DNA of 64,000 bases from an uncultured Parvularculaceae bacterium (GTDB lineage: Bacteria; Pseudomonadota; Alphaproteobacteria; Caulobacterales; Parvularculaceae): contig CAMYLZ010000025.1 of the NCBI GenBank assembly GCA_947259375.1, positions 475,160 through 539,159 on the forward strand. Reading direction: 5' to 3'. The position numbers and the translations under genes are program-made. Position 1 is the stretch's first letter. Each line of letters opens with the position of its first letter. Positions 7,920 through 19,756 of the stretch are shown one piece after another. The notes under the pieces were generated by a model. That model did not search any database. It was given only the letters and a program-made list of their open reading frames with translations, and was not told where the DNA came from.

Positions 7920-8897
7920 TTACCGCTTCGCCGCGCGTGCTGCTCGCAGCTTGGCGAAGTCTTCGCCGGCATGATGAGATGAGCGCGTCAAAGGTGAAGC
8001 GGCCACCATCAAGAAGCCTTTTGCACGGGCTATGGTCTCGTAAGATTTGAATTCATCCGGATGTACGAAACGGTCGATGGCGGCATGCTTGCGCGTCGGC
8101 TGGAGATATTGGCCGATAGTAATGAAGTCGATGCCTGCCGATCGCATGTCGTCCATTACCTGCATCACTTCCTCTCTGGTTTCGCCAAGGCCAACCATTA
8201 TCCCGGATTTGGTAAACATCTGCGGATCGCGCTCTTTCACGCGTTCAAGCAACCGCAAGGAATGATAGTAACGCGCGCCGGGACGGATCGAGAGATAAAG
8301 GCGCGGCACCGTCTCGAGGTTGTGGTTAAAAACATCCGGCCCGGAATCGATGACGGTTTCCGCCGCACCGTTCTTGCGCAAAAAGTCGGGGGTCAGAATT
8401 TCAATCGTTGTCTTCGGCGCCGCATTCCGAATCGCTCGCACGACACGCGCGAAATGATTCGCACCGCCATCCTCCAGATCATCACGATCGACCGAGGTGA
8501 TGACAACATGCTTGAGGCCCATCTCGGCGACAGCTTCGGCCACATGCGACGGCTCTTGCGTATCCAATGGCGCCGGCAGCCCGGTCCTTATATTGCAGAA
8601 AGCGCAAGCGCGCGTGCAAGTGTCACCCATGATCATCATGGTTGCGTGCCGCTTGTCCCAGCACTCGCCGATATTCGGGCAGGCTGCTTCTTCGCACACC
8701 GTATGCAAATTCTTGGACCGAACGATGTCGCGGGTTTGAGAAAACCCCTTCGAAATCGGCGCTTTCACGCGAATCCATTCGGGCTTGCGCAAGACCGGTG
8801 TCTCCGCTCGGTTCTGCTTTTCCGGGTGGCGCGGCCGCTCCGGCTTTTCTGGGAGCGCGGCGCCGACTTTGTCTATTAGCGTCGCCATTCGCCCCAT
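7920..8897 (-). CDS. lipA: Lipoyl synthase
   Basis: A radical SAM enzyme that inserts two sulfur atoms into octanoyl groups on lipoyl carrier domains (2-oxoacid dehydrogenases and glycine cleavage H protein). Both iron-sulfur sites are visible: the auxiliary cluster motif [12 protein letters not shown] (residues ~69-80) and the radical SAM motif CTRACAFC (~95-102). The conserved C-terminal region with the essential R-S-S-H is present ([11 protein letters not shown]). The 325-residue length is normal. An internal ATG at 8888 (MATLIDKV) is an equally good start. Confidence 0.96.
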   Translation of the reverse strand: MGRMATLIDKVGAALPEKPERPRHPEKQNRAETPVLRKPEWIRVKAPISKGFSQTRDIVRSKNLHTVCEEAACPNIGECWDKRHATMMIMGDTCTRACAFCNIRTGLPAPLDTQEPSHVAEAVAEMGLKHVVITSVDRDDLEDGGANHFARVVRAIRNAAPKTTIEILTPDFLRKNGAAETVIDSGPDVFNHNLETVPRLYLSIRPGARYYHSLRLLERVKERDPQMFTKSGIMVGLGETREEVMQVMDDMRSAGIDFITIGQYLQPTRKHAAIDRFVHPDEFKSYETIARAKGFLMVAASPLTRSSHHAGEDFAKLRAARAAKR

Positions 8898-8955
8898 GTA
8901 GCAGTGACGTCGAGCAATTGTAAGGGGGGTGAAATTGTTGTCGACGCCGCCCCCG

Positions 8956-9684
8956 TCAATACATCATCAGGCGATGGATATTGTCGGCTACCTCGTCAAA
9001 TTGCTGGTGAATGATCGCCCCGTCCATAGGCTCGCCAAGCGCCACGTTGATCGCCTCCCAAGCCTCGATGGATTGAATATGCGGCGTCTCAGCGTGACCG
9101 GCCAACCGTGCGCCTTCGGTCGTGAATTTTACAACCTCGCGTGAGATCGGCAATCTGAGCCAACGCCAGACCCGGCGGCGGATCTCGCCATTTTCATACA
9201 TCTCCCATCGCGGGTCGCACCCGTCATTGGAAATATCAAAAAACAACGTTTTGAAGTCCCCGGCATCGGCAATCACCAGTACGCCATTGTCATGGTCGTA
9301 AAATTTCGGCGCGCGGCCATTGCTCAGAAAAGACGATTCACCGAAACCGCAACGCAAGTCGGCAATGGCCTTCTTTTTGGCCATGGCGTTAGTCTGAAAT
9401 TTCGCCACAATATTCGGCCATTCCTGCCGGCCCACCACGACAATACCCCCGGCCGCAATCAGCAAAATCGCACCCGCCGCTTGCGCCGCCAGCACCATCC
9501 CGCCCCCATGGAAAGCGATTGCAATCGTCAGCGGCGCGAGCAGCGCAAAAGTCGCGGCAATTGGCCGGTTGAAGCCGATCAGGTCTTCCCGGGCGTAATC
9601 ATTCACATTATCGGAATAATCCGCAGCCGATTTGAGCCGAGCCGCAATCGGCGCAGGAATGTCAACACGCGCAGTGGTCAGCAT
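8956..9684 (-). CDS. Hypothetical membrane protein
   Basis: 242 residues, no family recognised. Two hydrophobic helices at about residues 42-62 and 66-86 ([32 protein letters not shown]) are followed by a ~150-residue soluble domain. That domain contains the sequence [20 protein letters not shown] and ends in a helical segment. A Shine-Dalgarno-like AAAGGA lies nine bases before the ATG. It stands alone between lipA and the Lrp regulator; no role can be inferred. Confidence 0.65.
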   Translation of the reverse strand: MLTTARVDIPAPIAARLKSAADYSDNVNDYAREDLIGFNRPIAATFALLAPLTIAIAFHGGGMVLAAQAAGAILLIAAGGIVVVGRQEWPNIVAKFQTNAMAKKKAIADLRCGFGESSFLSNGRAPKFYDHDNGVLVIADAGDFKTLFFDISNDGCDPRWEMYENGEIRRRVWRWLRLPISREVVKFTTEGARLAGHAETPHIQSIEAWEAINVALGEPMDGAIIHQQFDEVADNIHRLMMY

Positions 9685-9804
9685 CGCTTTATCGTCCTTT
9701 CACTTTAGGCATAGTGGACGAAGAAGCTTTTCCGTGCATTTAAACCGCAAATTGCAACTTTATTCGTATTTTCAGTGAACGTACGGTAATGTTGACAAAC
9801 ATGG

Positions 9805-10275
9805 TTAAATCGGCACAGCCGTGCGCCGTAGCACATTGCGAATGGCGAAATTGGTGATGACGCGATCGACACCCGGCAATTGCGTCAATATCTCTGTATG
9901 GATACGCTCATAATCGGCGCCGTCGCGGCACAAAATACGCAGCAAGTAATCCGACAATCCCGCCATCAGGTAACACTCCATGATTTCCCGATGCATCGCC
10001 ACGGCCTTTTCAAAGGCGGTAAGCGTCGTCTGGTGCTGGTTTTTCAGCGTCGCCTGAACGAATACGGAAGTCTCCAGACCGGCGCGGCGCTCATCAACCA
10101 AGGCGACCTGCTGCGTGATGACTCCGGACCGCCAAAGCGCTTTGACCCGTTTGTGACAAGCTGACGGCGATAATCCGACCCGCTCGCTCAGCTCGGCGAA
10201 TGAACATTGTCCATCATGCTGCAGTATCTCGAGAATAGCGGTATCGAACCTGTCCAGTTCCGAAATGTCATCCAT
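9805..10275 (-). CDS. Lrp/AsnC-family transcriptional regulator
   Basis: 156 residues from MDDISELDRFD. The N-terminal winged helix-turn-helix (residues ~5-60) contains DTAILEILQHDGQCSFAELS and ERVGLSPSACHKRVKALW. The C-terminal RAM/AsnC ligand-binding domain has YLMAGLSDYLLRILCRD and GVDRVITNFAIR. The frame extends 12 codons further upstream to 10311; I preferred the internal ATG for family length. It is divergent from alanine dehydrogenase, the usual position of an AldR-like regulator, so control of ald by an amino acid such as alanine is a reasonable inference. Confidence 0.88.
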   Translation of the reverse strand: MDDISELDRFDTAILEILQHDGQCSFAELSERVGLSPSACHKRVKALWRSGVITQQVALVDERRAGLETSVFVQATLKNQHQTTLTAFEKAVAMHREIMECYLMAGLSDYLLRILCRDGADYERIHTEILTQLPGVDRVITNFAIRNVLRRTAVPI

Positions 10276-10393
10276 ATTTTTATGCCATTTATTGAATTTC
10301 CTTCCCCGCAAACTCTACATATTGGAAAAATATCAAAAATCTACGCGAAAAAATGAATATAATCCGCGCCAAATCATTGGCTGGAGGTCCAAA
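10276..10393. promoter_or_regulatory. Divergent promoter region of the Lrp regulator and ald
   Basis: 118 bases between the divergent genes, very AT-rich compared with the flanks. A perfect -10 hexamer TATAAT occurs at 10358-10363 on the plus strand, 30 bases before the ald start. I see no good -35 box at 17 bases, which would suit a promoter that needs activation by the Lrp-type protein. GGAGG at 10383-10387 is the ald Shine-Dalgarno. Confidence 0.45.
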
Positions 10394-11512
10394 ATGCTGA
10401 TCGGCGTTCCCAAGGAAATCAAAGTTCACGAATATCGCGTCGGTCTCGTCCCCGGCAGCGTGCGTGAATATGTTCAAAATGGTCATGAGGTTCTGATCGA
10501 AAGCGGCGCCGGCGCCGGCATTAAAGCCGCTGACGAGGATTACATCGCTGCCGGCGCAAAAATCGCGCCCGACGCCAAGTCCGTCTTTGAAGCGGCTGAC
10601 ATGATCGTCAAGGTCAAGGAACCGCAACCAAGCGAATGGACGCAATTGCGCAAGGGACAAATTCTTTACACCTATCTTCATCTTGCGCCGGATCCGGAAC
10701 AGGCACGCGGCCTGATCGATTCAGGCGTCACTGCGGTCGCCTACGAAACAGTGACGGACCCCCATGGCGGCTTGCCCCTGCTTGCGCCCATGAGCGAAGT
10801 CGCTGGACGATTGTCGATCCAGGCCGCCGCCTATGCGCTGACGGCCCATCAGGGCGGCCGCGGTCTGCTGATGGGCGGCGTGCCAGGCGTGCTGCCCGCG
10901 AAAGTGCTGGTGATCGGCGGCGGCGTCGTCGGAACCCACGCCGCGCGAATGGCTGTGGGTCTTGGCGCGGATGTTACCATTCTCGACCGCTCGCAAAGGC
11001 GGCTTGCGGAGCTCGATGAGCTGTTCAATGGACGGGCGAAAACCCGCTATTCGACTTTTGAGGCGCTGGATGAAGAAACCGACGGCGCCGATGTAGTCGT
11101 CGGCGCAGTATTGATTCCAGGCGCCAGCGCGCCGAAGCTTGTTACGCGCGAGATGCTGAAAGGGATGAAGGAAGGCTCCGTTCTTGTTGACGTCGCGATC
11201 GATCAGGGCGGCTGCTTCGAAACTTCAAAGCCCACAACGCACGAGAATCCGACCTATGTGGTGGACGGCGTTATTCATTACTGCGTCGCCAATATGCCAG
11301 GCGCTGTGCCGCTGACATCGTCTCACGCGCTCAATAATGCGACGCTTGCGCATGGTCTGACCTTGGCGAACCAAGGGTTGGACGCCCTGCGTGAAAACGA
11401 GCATCTACGCGCCGGACTGAATGTCCATCACGGCCTCGTGACCTACAAGGCGGTCGCGGACGCCCTGGGATCGCCATTTACGCCGCCGCTGGAAGCGCTC
11501 GCTTCAGCCTGA
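10394..11512 (+). CDS. ald: Alanine dehydrogenase
   Basis: 372 residues. It catalyses NAD-dependent reversible oxidative deamination of L-alanine to pyruvate and ammonia. The N-terminus [18 protein letters not shown] is characteristic. The catalytic YLHLAPD and [11 protein letters not shown] regions and the Rossmann motif [18 protein letters not shown] are present, followed by the VDVAIDQGG signature and the [18 protein letters not shown] end region. The ATG at 10394 has GGAGG seven bases upstream; longer in-frame starts add a non-homologous tail. Paired with the divergent Lrp-family gene. Confidence 0.96.
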   Translation: MLIGVPKEIKVHEYRVGLVPGSVREYVQNGHEVLIESGAGAGIKAADEDYIAAGAKIAPDAKSVFEAADMIVKVKEPQPSEWTQLRKGQILYTYLHLAPDPEQARGLIDSGVTAVAYETVTDPHGGLPLLAPMSEVAGRLSIQAAAYALTAHQGGRGLLMGGVPGVLPAKVLVIGGGVVGTHAARMAVGLGADVTILDRSQRRLAELDELFNGRAKTRYSTFEALDEETDGADVVVGAVLIPGASAPKLVTREMLKGMKEGSVLVDVAIDQGGCFETSKPTTHENPTYVVDGVIHYCVANMPGAVPLTSSHALNNATLAHGLTLANQGLDALRENEHLRAGLNVHHGLVTYKAVADALGSPFTPPLEALASA

Positions 11513-11592
11513 GCCGAGTAAACGGGCGAAAGCTCTAACCCGCTGGTTTTGTTTATAATTCCAAACCAGCGTGTAAAGCCTCAAGGCCATGG

Positions 11593-11618
11593 AAAAACTT
11601 ACCGTATCGTAAGGTTTT
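11593..11618. terminator. Candidate bidirectional terminator after ald
   Basis: A short stem CTTAC/GTAAG (598-602 with 609-613, six-base loop) is preceded by an A-run and followed by GTTTT. A separate inverted repeat (CGCTGGTTT at 11541-11549 with AAACCAGCG at 11563-11571) lies just upstream and may strengthen it. Confidence 0.45.
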
Positions 11619-11694
11619 GCCATTCGCATACGACGCTTGCGGGCTTGCCGTTGCAGCCGTTTCATGGGCATAGTTTGCGCTCGGGAGGTCCATC

Positions 11695-12048
11695 ATGCGC
11701 AGATCAGTGCTTCTACTAACAGCGTTGACGCTGCCTGCATTTGCAGCGTCTAACGCCCATGCTGTAAGTCCGGGCGATGTCTCGTTTTCGGTATTTTCAC
11801 GAACCACTCTCGACGAGGGCGACAAGCACAGCGCGTCGAAATCGCTCTTCGCAGAGATTGTAGCGAAATTCATCGGCAGAGCTGAAACGGAACGTTCGGT
11901 CGTTGTAGCGTCAACGTCGCACGATCATTCGAACGCTGAAGAAGGGTGTCCGGAATCAGCCGAGAATGCGCCGGCCGGCGCTGCGGGCGAGGACGACGAA
12001 GCGAAAAAGCAGCTCGCGGGCCCCGAGCCGATTTATTTCGCTTTTTAA
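11695..12048 (+). CDS. Small secreted protein, unknown function
   Basis: 117 residues with a clear Sec signal peptide (RRSVLLLTALTLPAFAASNAHA) and a probable cleavage after Ala-His-Ala at residue ~23. The mature part is hydrophilic, with acidic and Ala/Glu-rich stretches (ENAPAGAAGEDDEAKKQ), and ends PEPIYFAF. It contains one histidine pair in STSHDHS. I do not recognise the family. GGGAGG eight bases before the ATG supports translation. A strong hairpin terminator follows. Confidence 0.65.
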   Translation: MRRSVLLLTALTLPAFAASNAHAVSPGDVSFSVFSRTTLDEGDKHSASKSLFAEIVAKFIGRAETERSVVVASTSHDHSNAEEGCPESAENAPAGAAGEDDEAKKQLAGPEPIYFAF

Positions 12049-12077
12049 ACAGGCGATACAATCCTTACTGGTTAAGG

Positions 12078-12109
12078 CGCGCTGAGCAATGGTCAGCGCG
12101 TTTTGTTTT
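12078..12109. terminator. Rho-independent terminator (bidirectional)
   Basis: Perfect 8-base-pair stem CGCGCTGA/TCAGCGCG (12078-12085 with 12093-12100), seven-base loop, followed on the plus strand by TTTTGTTTT. It terminates the small secreted protein gene and overlaps the last codons of the convergent PepSY gene, where it may also act. Confidence 0.75.
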
Positions 12110-12860
12110 GCGCACGCCCCTCAACGCCATTGCGCCTTTTTCCGCCGCCGGTCGCAAGTTCCAGATCGTTCATGTAACGCCGGCGCCGCAGGCGATAGGC
12201 GACAATGATCATTCCCGACAGCGCGAAAACCAAACCAGCCGCGGACGCCGCCATAATCAACGGATTATTATAATCCTCGCGTTCTTCGTAATCCATGATG
12301 TGCAGCATCCAGAAGAAGTCATATATCCGCCAGATATCATTGCGGCGCGCACGTACAGCCCCGCTCGTCGGAGATATGTAAAGCCGCGTATGCAAGCGAT
12401 CATTATAATCAATGCGCCAAACCGGCCGCTCGCCGCGATACTCCTGGGGCGGAAATGAAATGAGCGCCGCGCTGACAATCCCACCACCGCCCAAATAGTC
12501 TTTTTCTGCGACTTTGCGGGCGTTCGCTTCAGACAATGGCGACAGGCGCTCGCCGGTGGCGGCGTCATAAAGCCCCGCCGCGCCGCCCGGCCCGCGCGTT
12601 ATATAGACAGGGCGTCCGAGCCAGTGGGTCAATTGCAGCGACGTTGCGCCACCCGCCTGCGCTAACACGCCGCCGGGCGATGCGTAAGTCGCCGGCTCCA
12701 GCACCGCCGGCGGCGCCGCATAAGCATTCGTTTCGCCCCGTACAAGCTCGATCGGAAACCAGCTCATGACAACGCCGCTCGCCATCCACAGCAGTACTTG
12801 CAGGCCGAGCACCAAACCCGCCCAAAGGTGAATGCGCTGAATAATTGCCTTGAATGTCAC
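12093..12860 (-). CDS. PepSY-domain membrane protein
   Basis: 255 residues. An N-terminal transmembrane helix (LWAGLVLGLQVLLWMASGVV, after a basic FKAIIQRIH start) is followed by a ~150-residue periplasmic part with PepSY features (LTHWLGRPVYITR; YRGERPVWRIDYND; LYISPTSGAVRARRND). A second helix near residue 208 (LIMAASAAGLVFALSGMIIV) precedes a basic tail. This is the PepSY-associated TM architecture found near iron and copper reductases, but no such partner gene is adjacent. The next gene upstream on the same strand ends ten bases before it. Confidence 0.82.
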   Translation of the reverse strand: MTFKAIIQRIHLWAGLVLGLQVLLWMASGVVMSWFPIELVRGETNAYAAPPAVLEPATYASPGGVLAQAGGATSLQLTHWLGRPVYITRGPGGAAGLYDAATGERLSPLSEANARKVAEKDYLGGGGIVSAALISFPPQEYRGERPVWRIDYNDRLHTRLYISPTSGAVRARRNDIWRIYDFFWMLHIMDYEEREDYNNPLIMAASAAGLVFALSGMIIVAYRLRRRRYMNDLELATGGGKRRNGVEGRAQNKTR

Positions 12861-12869
12861 TTCGTTTCG

Positions 12870-14207
12870 TTATCCAGGGCCGGCAAGGTCAGACGCCGAG
12901 AGCGGCGTCGTCAGCAGCGTTTCAAACGCCGCCCAGCGCCCTTCTTCACCGCCGGCGTTCCTTTCCACATAATCGGCGATGATATCGCGCCCAATCGTGT
13001 AATTCAAAACATAGCCGCGATAGGTTTCCACGAACCGTATGGACTGTTCCGCACGCGCTTCGGACTCAAGGCGATATTTGGCCATCATGGCGATCGCCGT
13101 GTGTCGGTCGATGCGTCCATCAAGATAGTCGCGCGCAATCATATTACGCGCATGGGAAAGCTCGCCCTGCAGCGCATTCAATTCGGCGAGCTTCGCGGCG
13201 TCCTCCGGATCAAGCCCCGCCAGCGGAAACAGGACATCGCGCTCGAATTCAATCTTTTCATCGCCCGGAAAAGCGAGCTCGATGCCGTAATTGGCGGAGC
13301 CCTCGGCCGTCACCGATAAAGGCGAGAATAGCGGGTAAACGGAATATTCGATCCATCCTTCGCGCCCGAGCACGTCCCGCTCCAATAGCGAGTTCCAGAC
13401 ATGATGCCCGGGATATCCTTCATGACAGCCTAGATCGACTGCGCGGTCGATAATAATCGGGAAATCCGTATTGACCTGGATCAGGCTTTCATAATCGCCC
13501 TGATACCAGTTATAGCCGCTCCATGGTTTGTCGTTCACATATTCGACGCTGAAACGCTCGCCTTCAGGCAAGTCATAATGAGCGAGCGTACGCGCTTTGC
13601 ATTCGGCGATTGCCGCGTCGAAGACCGGTTGCAGCTTGTCTTCAGGGATTGCAAGGCGATTGCGGAAAGAGTCGACACGTTCATTGAGCGGCCCCTCGCC
13701 TGGCAAAAGCGCATCAATGTTCTCGAGCGCCGCATCAAACACCGCGACATCATATTCCGGCGCCACGGCGTCATAGAGAAGGCGCGTTTCTTCATCGAAC
13801 GAAAATGTCTGCCCACGCACCATTTGAATGCGCGTCAGCGCGGCGCGGATTAGTTTCTCAAGCATCGCGCCGCGAATGTCCGGCGCATCGCCATTTACGC
13901 TTTCAATAGCGGTGAGAAGCGCGTGTGCATCCGCTTCAAGCGCTTCAAGCGAGCGTTGTTCGCTTTCGGCCGCGGCGACCCATTCTGCTGGCCCATGGTA
14001 AGCATCTACGAACGCGGCATCATGCTGGCCGACGCCAAGCGCCAGCTTGACGAAATCTTCGGCGATCGAATCAGTCGAAGGCGCCGTTTCCGACGCGGCC
14101 GCGGCTGACGCCTCTGGCGCAGCCAGCTTTTCTGATTGCGATACAGGCTCGCCGCCGCAAGCAGCAAGCGCAATGGAAGCGGCGACGGCGGCGGCGATCC
14201 TGATCAT
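12870..14207 (-). CDS. DUF885-like lipoprotein with HExxPGH metallopeptidase motif
   Basis: 445 residues from MIRIAAAVAASIALAAC, a lipoprotein signal with lipobox LAAC. After an Ala/Ser-rich linker, the domain is mainly helical. It contains LGCHEGYPGHHVWNSL and, about 35 residues later, TAEGSANYGIELAFPG. The HE-x-x-PGH plus downstream Glu pattern is typical of DUF885-type zinc-peptidase-like proteins, so a peptidase role in the periplasm is plausible but not shown. I chose the ATG at 14207 because the signal peptide begins there; the open frame extends 36 codons upstream. Confidence 0.75.
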   Translation of the reverse strand: MIRIAAAVAASIALAACGGEPVSQSEKLAAPEASAAAASETAPSTDSIAEDFVKLALGVGQHDAAFVDAYHGPAEWVAAAESEQRSLEALEADAHALLTAIESVNGDAPDIRGAMLEKLIRAALTRIQMVRGQTFSFDEETRLLYDAVAPEYDVAVFDAALENIDALLPGEGPLNERVDSFRNRLAIPEDKLQPVFDAAIAECKARTLAHYDLPEGERFSVEYVNDKPWSGYNWYQGDYESLIQVNTDFPIIIDRAVDLGCHEGYPGHHVWNSLLERDVLGREGWIEYSVYPLFSPLSVTAEGSANYGIELAFPGDEKIEFERDVLFPLAGLDPEDAAKLAELNALQGELSHARNMIARDYLDGRIDRHTAIAMMAKYRLESEARAEQSIRFVETYRGYVLNYTIGRDIIADYVERNAGGEEGRWAAFETLLTTPLSASDLAGPG

Positions 14208-14220
14208 GCTGGCGGACCGT

Positions 14221-14517
14221 TTACGCAGCAACGCCGGAGAAGGTCGAATTGCCGAAGGCGCCAAGCTTGACGCTGCCGGACAAGTTGTCGCCATCCTGCT
14301 TGCCTTCAAATTCAAGCGTGATCGGCATCGGCGAGGTCACCTTAGCGTGCCATTTCAGAACGTCGCCTTCGACGGCGCCGTTTTCAATCGGCGTCGCGCC
14401 AGCCGGACCGGTCATCTCGCCGGTGAGTGCGTCGCCTTCCTGCTTCAATGTAAGGACGCCTGTCTGATCACCCATGGGGGTTTTGATCGTGAGGTTCCAT
14501 TTGCCGTCAATCGCCAT
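14221..14517 (-). CDS. Small beta-rich conserved protein
   Basis: 98 residues, no signal peptide. The sequence alternates short beta strands: AIDGKWNLTIKTPMGDQTG, LTLKQEGDALTGEMTG, VTSPMPITLEFEGKQDGDNL, SGSVKLGAFGNSTFSGVAA. This suggests a small calycin-like half barrel. Similar short proteins are common in proteobacteria with no assigned function. It lies 13 bases upstream of the DUF885-like gene on the same strand and is probably co-transcribed with it. Confidence 0.72.
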   Translation of the reverse strand: MAIDGKWNLTIKTPMGDQTGVLTLKQEGDALTGEMTGPAGATPIENGAVEGDVLKWHAKVTSPMPITLEFEGKQDGDNLSGSVKLGAFGNSTFSGVAA

Positions 14518-14632
14518 TTTTAAAGCTCCCTAATCGTCCCCGGCCGCGCCGGTGAACAGGCGTTAATCTCGTCGCGGACCTTAGCGCTTGCCGCGCCCCG
14601 TGCAAGGCTGCGATGCAGATGGCGCGATGCGT

Positions 14633-14923
14633 TTAACGCTTCGACTGGCGCCAGCTTTCCATGGCCTGCGAAATGGCGAAAGTTTCGCGATATTTCGGCG
14701 AATCCGATGGTCGTGGCGGACGGTCGCGCGTCAGCTCCATGATTTCGGCGAGCTTGTTATGCGCCGCGCCCGATTGCCCGGCGCCGATATAAGCGTGCAA
14801 TTCAATCAACGCGTCCGACAACGGGTCGTCCGCGCGAATAACAAAATAGGGCTCGTCTTCAGCAAGGTCGTTATAGCAGTCAAATTGCGACGGATTGGCT
14901 TTCGAGCCGACGGGTGAGGACAT
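14633..14923 (-). CDS. Hypothetical protein
   Basis: 96 residues from MSSPVGSKANPSQFDCYN. It is helical, soluble and hydrophilic, with the stretch DDPLSDALIELHAYIGAGQ. I chose the ATG at 14923 because GGAG lies seven bases upstream; the frame is open 16 codons further. No family recognised. The surrounding gaps are about 110 bases on each side and show no other feature. Confidence 0.55.
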   Translation of the reverse strand: MSSPVGSKANPSQFDCYNDLAEDEPYFVIRADDPLSDALIELHAYIGAGQSGAAHNKLAEIMELTRDRPPRPSDSPKYRETFAISQAMESWRQSKR

Positions 14924-15081
14924 GGGATACTCCGATTTATCGCTACTCTTTTCTTGTGATTCGCTGAGCAAAGCCGAGTGTTAATCAATTCCACCCCCCG
15001 CTTCGCGCTACGCCCAAGACGCCGCATCATCTGGCGCGATGCAAGACGGACCGGACGGCTGGCGTTACCAAGGAATTTAGC

Positions 15082-15633
15082 ATGCCCAATCCAGGATCAA
15101 CGCAAGACCAGCGCTTGGCGCTGCCACACATCATTATTGGCTGGGCGACGATAGTCGGCGCCGTTTTGCGGATGGGAATGAGCTTTGTTCCGTGGCGAGA
15201 TGAAGACGCTGTACTTGAAATACTGGCCTTTTATATTGACGTGTCGATCCTGCTCGGATTGGCGACGTTTTATTTTGCACATTCGTCACGGCTCGGCATT
15301 GTCGGTGTCATAGGATTCGTCATTGCAGCGGCCGGATTAGCGCTGATCACTGGGCCTGACAGCATCGCATTCGGAAGAGATTCATATCAATCAGGCATCG
15401 CCGTCATTGCAATCGGATTACTGACGCTTTCACTTGTGATGTTGAAACGCAAAATCGCTCCAATCGCTGCCGGTTGCTGGCTTACCTCGTTAATAGCAAA
15501 TATCCTGGGCGGTCTCCTCGCCCAGGCAGAAATCGGGTTCGCCATTGCAGGCGTTTTATATTCGGCTGGCTTCGCTTTGATCGGCCGCACCCTCTTGCTC
15601 GGCCAGAACCGCGCTTTACAGCCCGAGCGCTAA
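15082..15633 (+). CDS. Hypothetical multi-span membrane protein
   Basis: 183 residues with about six hydrophobic helices in three hairpins (e.g. [68 protein letters not shown]). Loops are short and charged. Shine-Dalgarno AAGGAA eight bases before the ATG. Its AT content is somewhat higher than its neighbours. No family recognised. It converges on rpoD with 13 bases between stops. Confidence 0.65.
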   Translation: MPNPGSTQDQRLALPHIIIGWATIVGAVLRMGMSFVPWRDEDAVLEILAFYIDVSILLGLATFYFAHSSRLGIVGVIGFVIAAAGLALITGPDSIAFGRDSYQSGIAVIAIGLLTLSLVMLKRKIAPIAAGCWLTSLIANILGGLLAQAEIGFAIAGVLYSAGFALIGRTLLLGQNRALQPER

Positions 15634-15646
15634 AACATGCTACGCG

Positions 15647-17629
<1,983 letters not shown>

Positions 17630-17643
17630 GTTTTTTGAAATCC

Positions 17644-19617
17644 TTACCGACCGAATTTTTTGTCGACTGTCCGTTTCATCTGCTCGAGCGCATCTGCGAA
17701 GTTTTGGGGGGAATCGCCTTCGCCGCCATCATCCTCATGCTTGCTGGAATTAACCAGTTCCTCGCGCGCCGCCGCCGCCGCCTTCCAAGCGTCATCGCCA
17801 TCCGTGAAAATCTGAGACGCCGAGCGCGCCACCTCCTGTTTCAAGGTCGATTCGAACAGGTGATGGGCAAGGGCGTTCGTGAACCCTTGTTCTACCTCGT
17901 CGATCTCAGCGTCGGGGCGCAGGAATTTGTGTTTCGAGAGCTGGGTGTCATGAATGACCCGCTCCAAGCTTCCTGCCGCACCGGTTTGCGTGAGATGGCT
18001 TTTCAACGCAGGACTGTCAAGGGCCGGATCAGTTGAAAACGCGGACAGAACCTCGCTTAGCAGTAATTTGAGCGCTGAATCGGCGATTTCAAGCTCAAGA
18101 AAGGCAGTTTCCTGACGTTCGATCAGTGCCGGATGGTTGATGGCGGAGAGAATCAAAGAGGCCTCGCGCACCCATTGCGACGGCTGGCGCAGGCCCGGCG
18201 ATGGGCGCGCCGGCACAGCAAAGCGAAAGCCCTGCCCTTTGCGGTCACGCCGGAAGCCGCCGCCGCCGCCATGCCCCCGCGCCGCGCCCCAACCGCCTTC
18301 GCGGCCGCCGCCGGCCTGGCCTTCTCCTGATTTTTGCGATTGCGGGCGAAAATAGGCGTCGAGCCGCTGACTGAGCTCCGCGCCATAAGCATCGCGCACA
18401 TCTTTATCGGCGATTTCCTTAACGAGGCTGCGCAAATGCGCGCGCAATTTCGCCCGGCGCTCAGGCGTGTCGAGTGGTTGCGCCCCGGTTTCGCGCTCCC
18501 ACAAAACATCGACCAACGGGCGCGCCGCATTGAGCACCGTCATCATCGCCCCCGGCCCTTCGGCGCGAAGGAGGTCGTCCGGGTCTTTTCCTTCCGGCAG
18601 GAACGCAAAACGCAGGGATTTGCCTGGTTTCAGCATTGCCAGCGCGCGATCGACAGCGCGATGGGCCGCCCCGAGCCCGGCCCGGTCGCCGTCAAAGCAC
18701 AGGACCGGCTCGTCGGAGGCGCGCCACAATAACGACAATTGGTCTTCGGTCAGCGCCGTGCCGAGCGGCGCCACCGCGCGTTTGATGCCGGCGCCCCACA
18801 GCGCGATAACATCCATATAGCCTTCGGCGACGATCAATGCGCCCTTGTCGGCGGCGGCGGCCATCCGCGCGGGCGCGTAATTGTAAAGCACCGAGCTCTT
18901 GTGAAAAAGCGGCGTTTCCGGCGAGTTCAGATATTTCGCCCGGGCATCCGGGTCGAGCGCCCGCCCGCCAAAGGCGATCACCCGATCGCGCGTGCCGAGG
19001 ATCGGGAACATCACCCGGTTGCGAAAGCGATCAAAACTCGCCGAGCCGTCGTCCGGCTTTATCAACAGCCCCGACTCGATCAGCACGCCCTCCGTAAATC
19101 CCTTATTGAGGAGGTAGTCTTTCAGCGCATTGCGGCCGCGTGGGGCATAGCCAACCTGAAAGGCGGCGATCTGCTCATCCGTCACCTCGCGCCCGCGCAA
19201 ATAGTCTAACGCGTGACGCCCATCGGCCCGGTGCAACATTGCGGCGAAAAATTTCGCCGCCGCCGCGGAAGCTTCCGCGAGACCCTTGGCCTTTTCCGCC
19301 CGCGCCGCCTCGCCCGGGCTTTCGGTGGGCAGCGGCATCCCGGCCTCTTCCGCGAGACCCTCCACCGCCTCGTAGAAACTCATCTGCTGAGTTTCCTGCA
19401 GGAACGAGATCACGTCGCCATGCTTGCCCGAAGAAAAGCAGTGATAAAAACCCTTCTGGTCGTTGACGAAAAAGCTCGGCGTCTTTTCCTTGGTGAAAGG
19501 CGACAGGCCGGCCCATTCATTGCCTTGCTTTTTGAGCTTCACATAGCGCCCGATGACGTCGGACGGGCGCAGCCGCGACTTCAGCTCATCCAGAAAATCA
19601 GGCGTGAAACGGACCAT
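17644..19617 (-). CDS. dnaG: DNA primase
   Basis: 657 residues. It makes RNA primers at the replication fork with DnaB, which is encoded at 50.2 kb. The N-terminal zinc-binding domain is degenerate: the canonical C-x2-H and C-x2-C ligands read Ser39, Thr42, Cys60 and Ser63 ([25 protein letters not shown]). As I recall this is common in alphaproteobacterial primases. The TOPRIM core is intact ([29 protein letters not shown]). A Gly/Arg-rich linker ([20 protein letters not shown]) joins the C-terminal helicase-binding domain. Divergent from typA. Confidence 0.95.
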   Translation of the reverse strand: MVRFTPDFLDELKSRLRPSDVIGRYVKLKKQGNEWAGLSPFTKEKTPSFFVNDQKGFYHCFSSGKHGDVISFLQETQQMSFYEAVEGLAEEAGMPLPTESPGEAARAEKAKGLAEASAAAAKFFAAMLHRADGRHALDYLRGREVTDEQIAAFQVGYAPRGRNALKDYLLNKGFTEGVLIESGLLIKPDDGSASFDRFRNRVMFPILGTRDRVIAFGGRALDPDARAKYLNSPETPLFHKSSVLYNYAPARMAAAADKGALIVAEGYMDVIALWGAGIKRAVAPLGTALTEDQLSLLWRASDEPVLCFDGDRAGLGAAHRAVDRALAMLKPGKSLRFAFLPEGKDPDDLLRAEGPGAMMTVLNAARPLVDVLWERETGAQPLDTPERRAKLRAHLRSLVKEIADKDVRDAYGAELSQRLDAYFRPQSQKSGEGQAGGGREGGWGAARGHGGGGGFRRDRKGQGFRFAVPARPSPGLRQPSQWVREASLILSAINHPALIERQETAFLELEIADSALKLLLSEVLSAFSTDPALDSPALKSHLTQTGAAGSLERVIHDTQLSKHKFLRPDAEIDEVEQGFTNALAHHLFESTLKQEVARSASQIFTDGDDAWKAAAAAREELVNSSKHEDDGGEGDSPQNFADALEQMKRTVDKKFGR

Positions 19618-19756
19618 CGAGCTCTCAATTACGCAAAAACGAGAAGAAGCAAGAGATATAAGCGTAACCGGCGCGCCCGCATAGCAAGCCGGTTAACCGC
19701 TTTTCCCCATGCCGCCCCCTTGCCAAACCGTCAGAAAACGCGCAGAGGCGGCGGCC

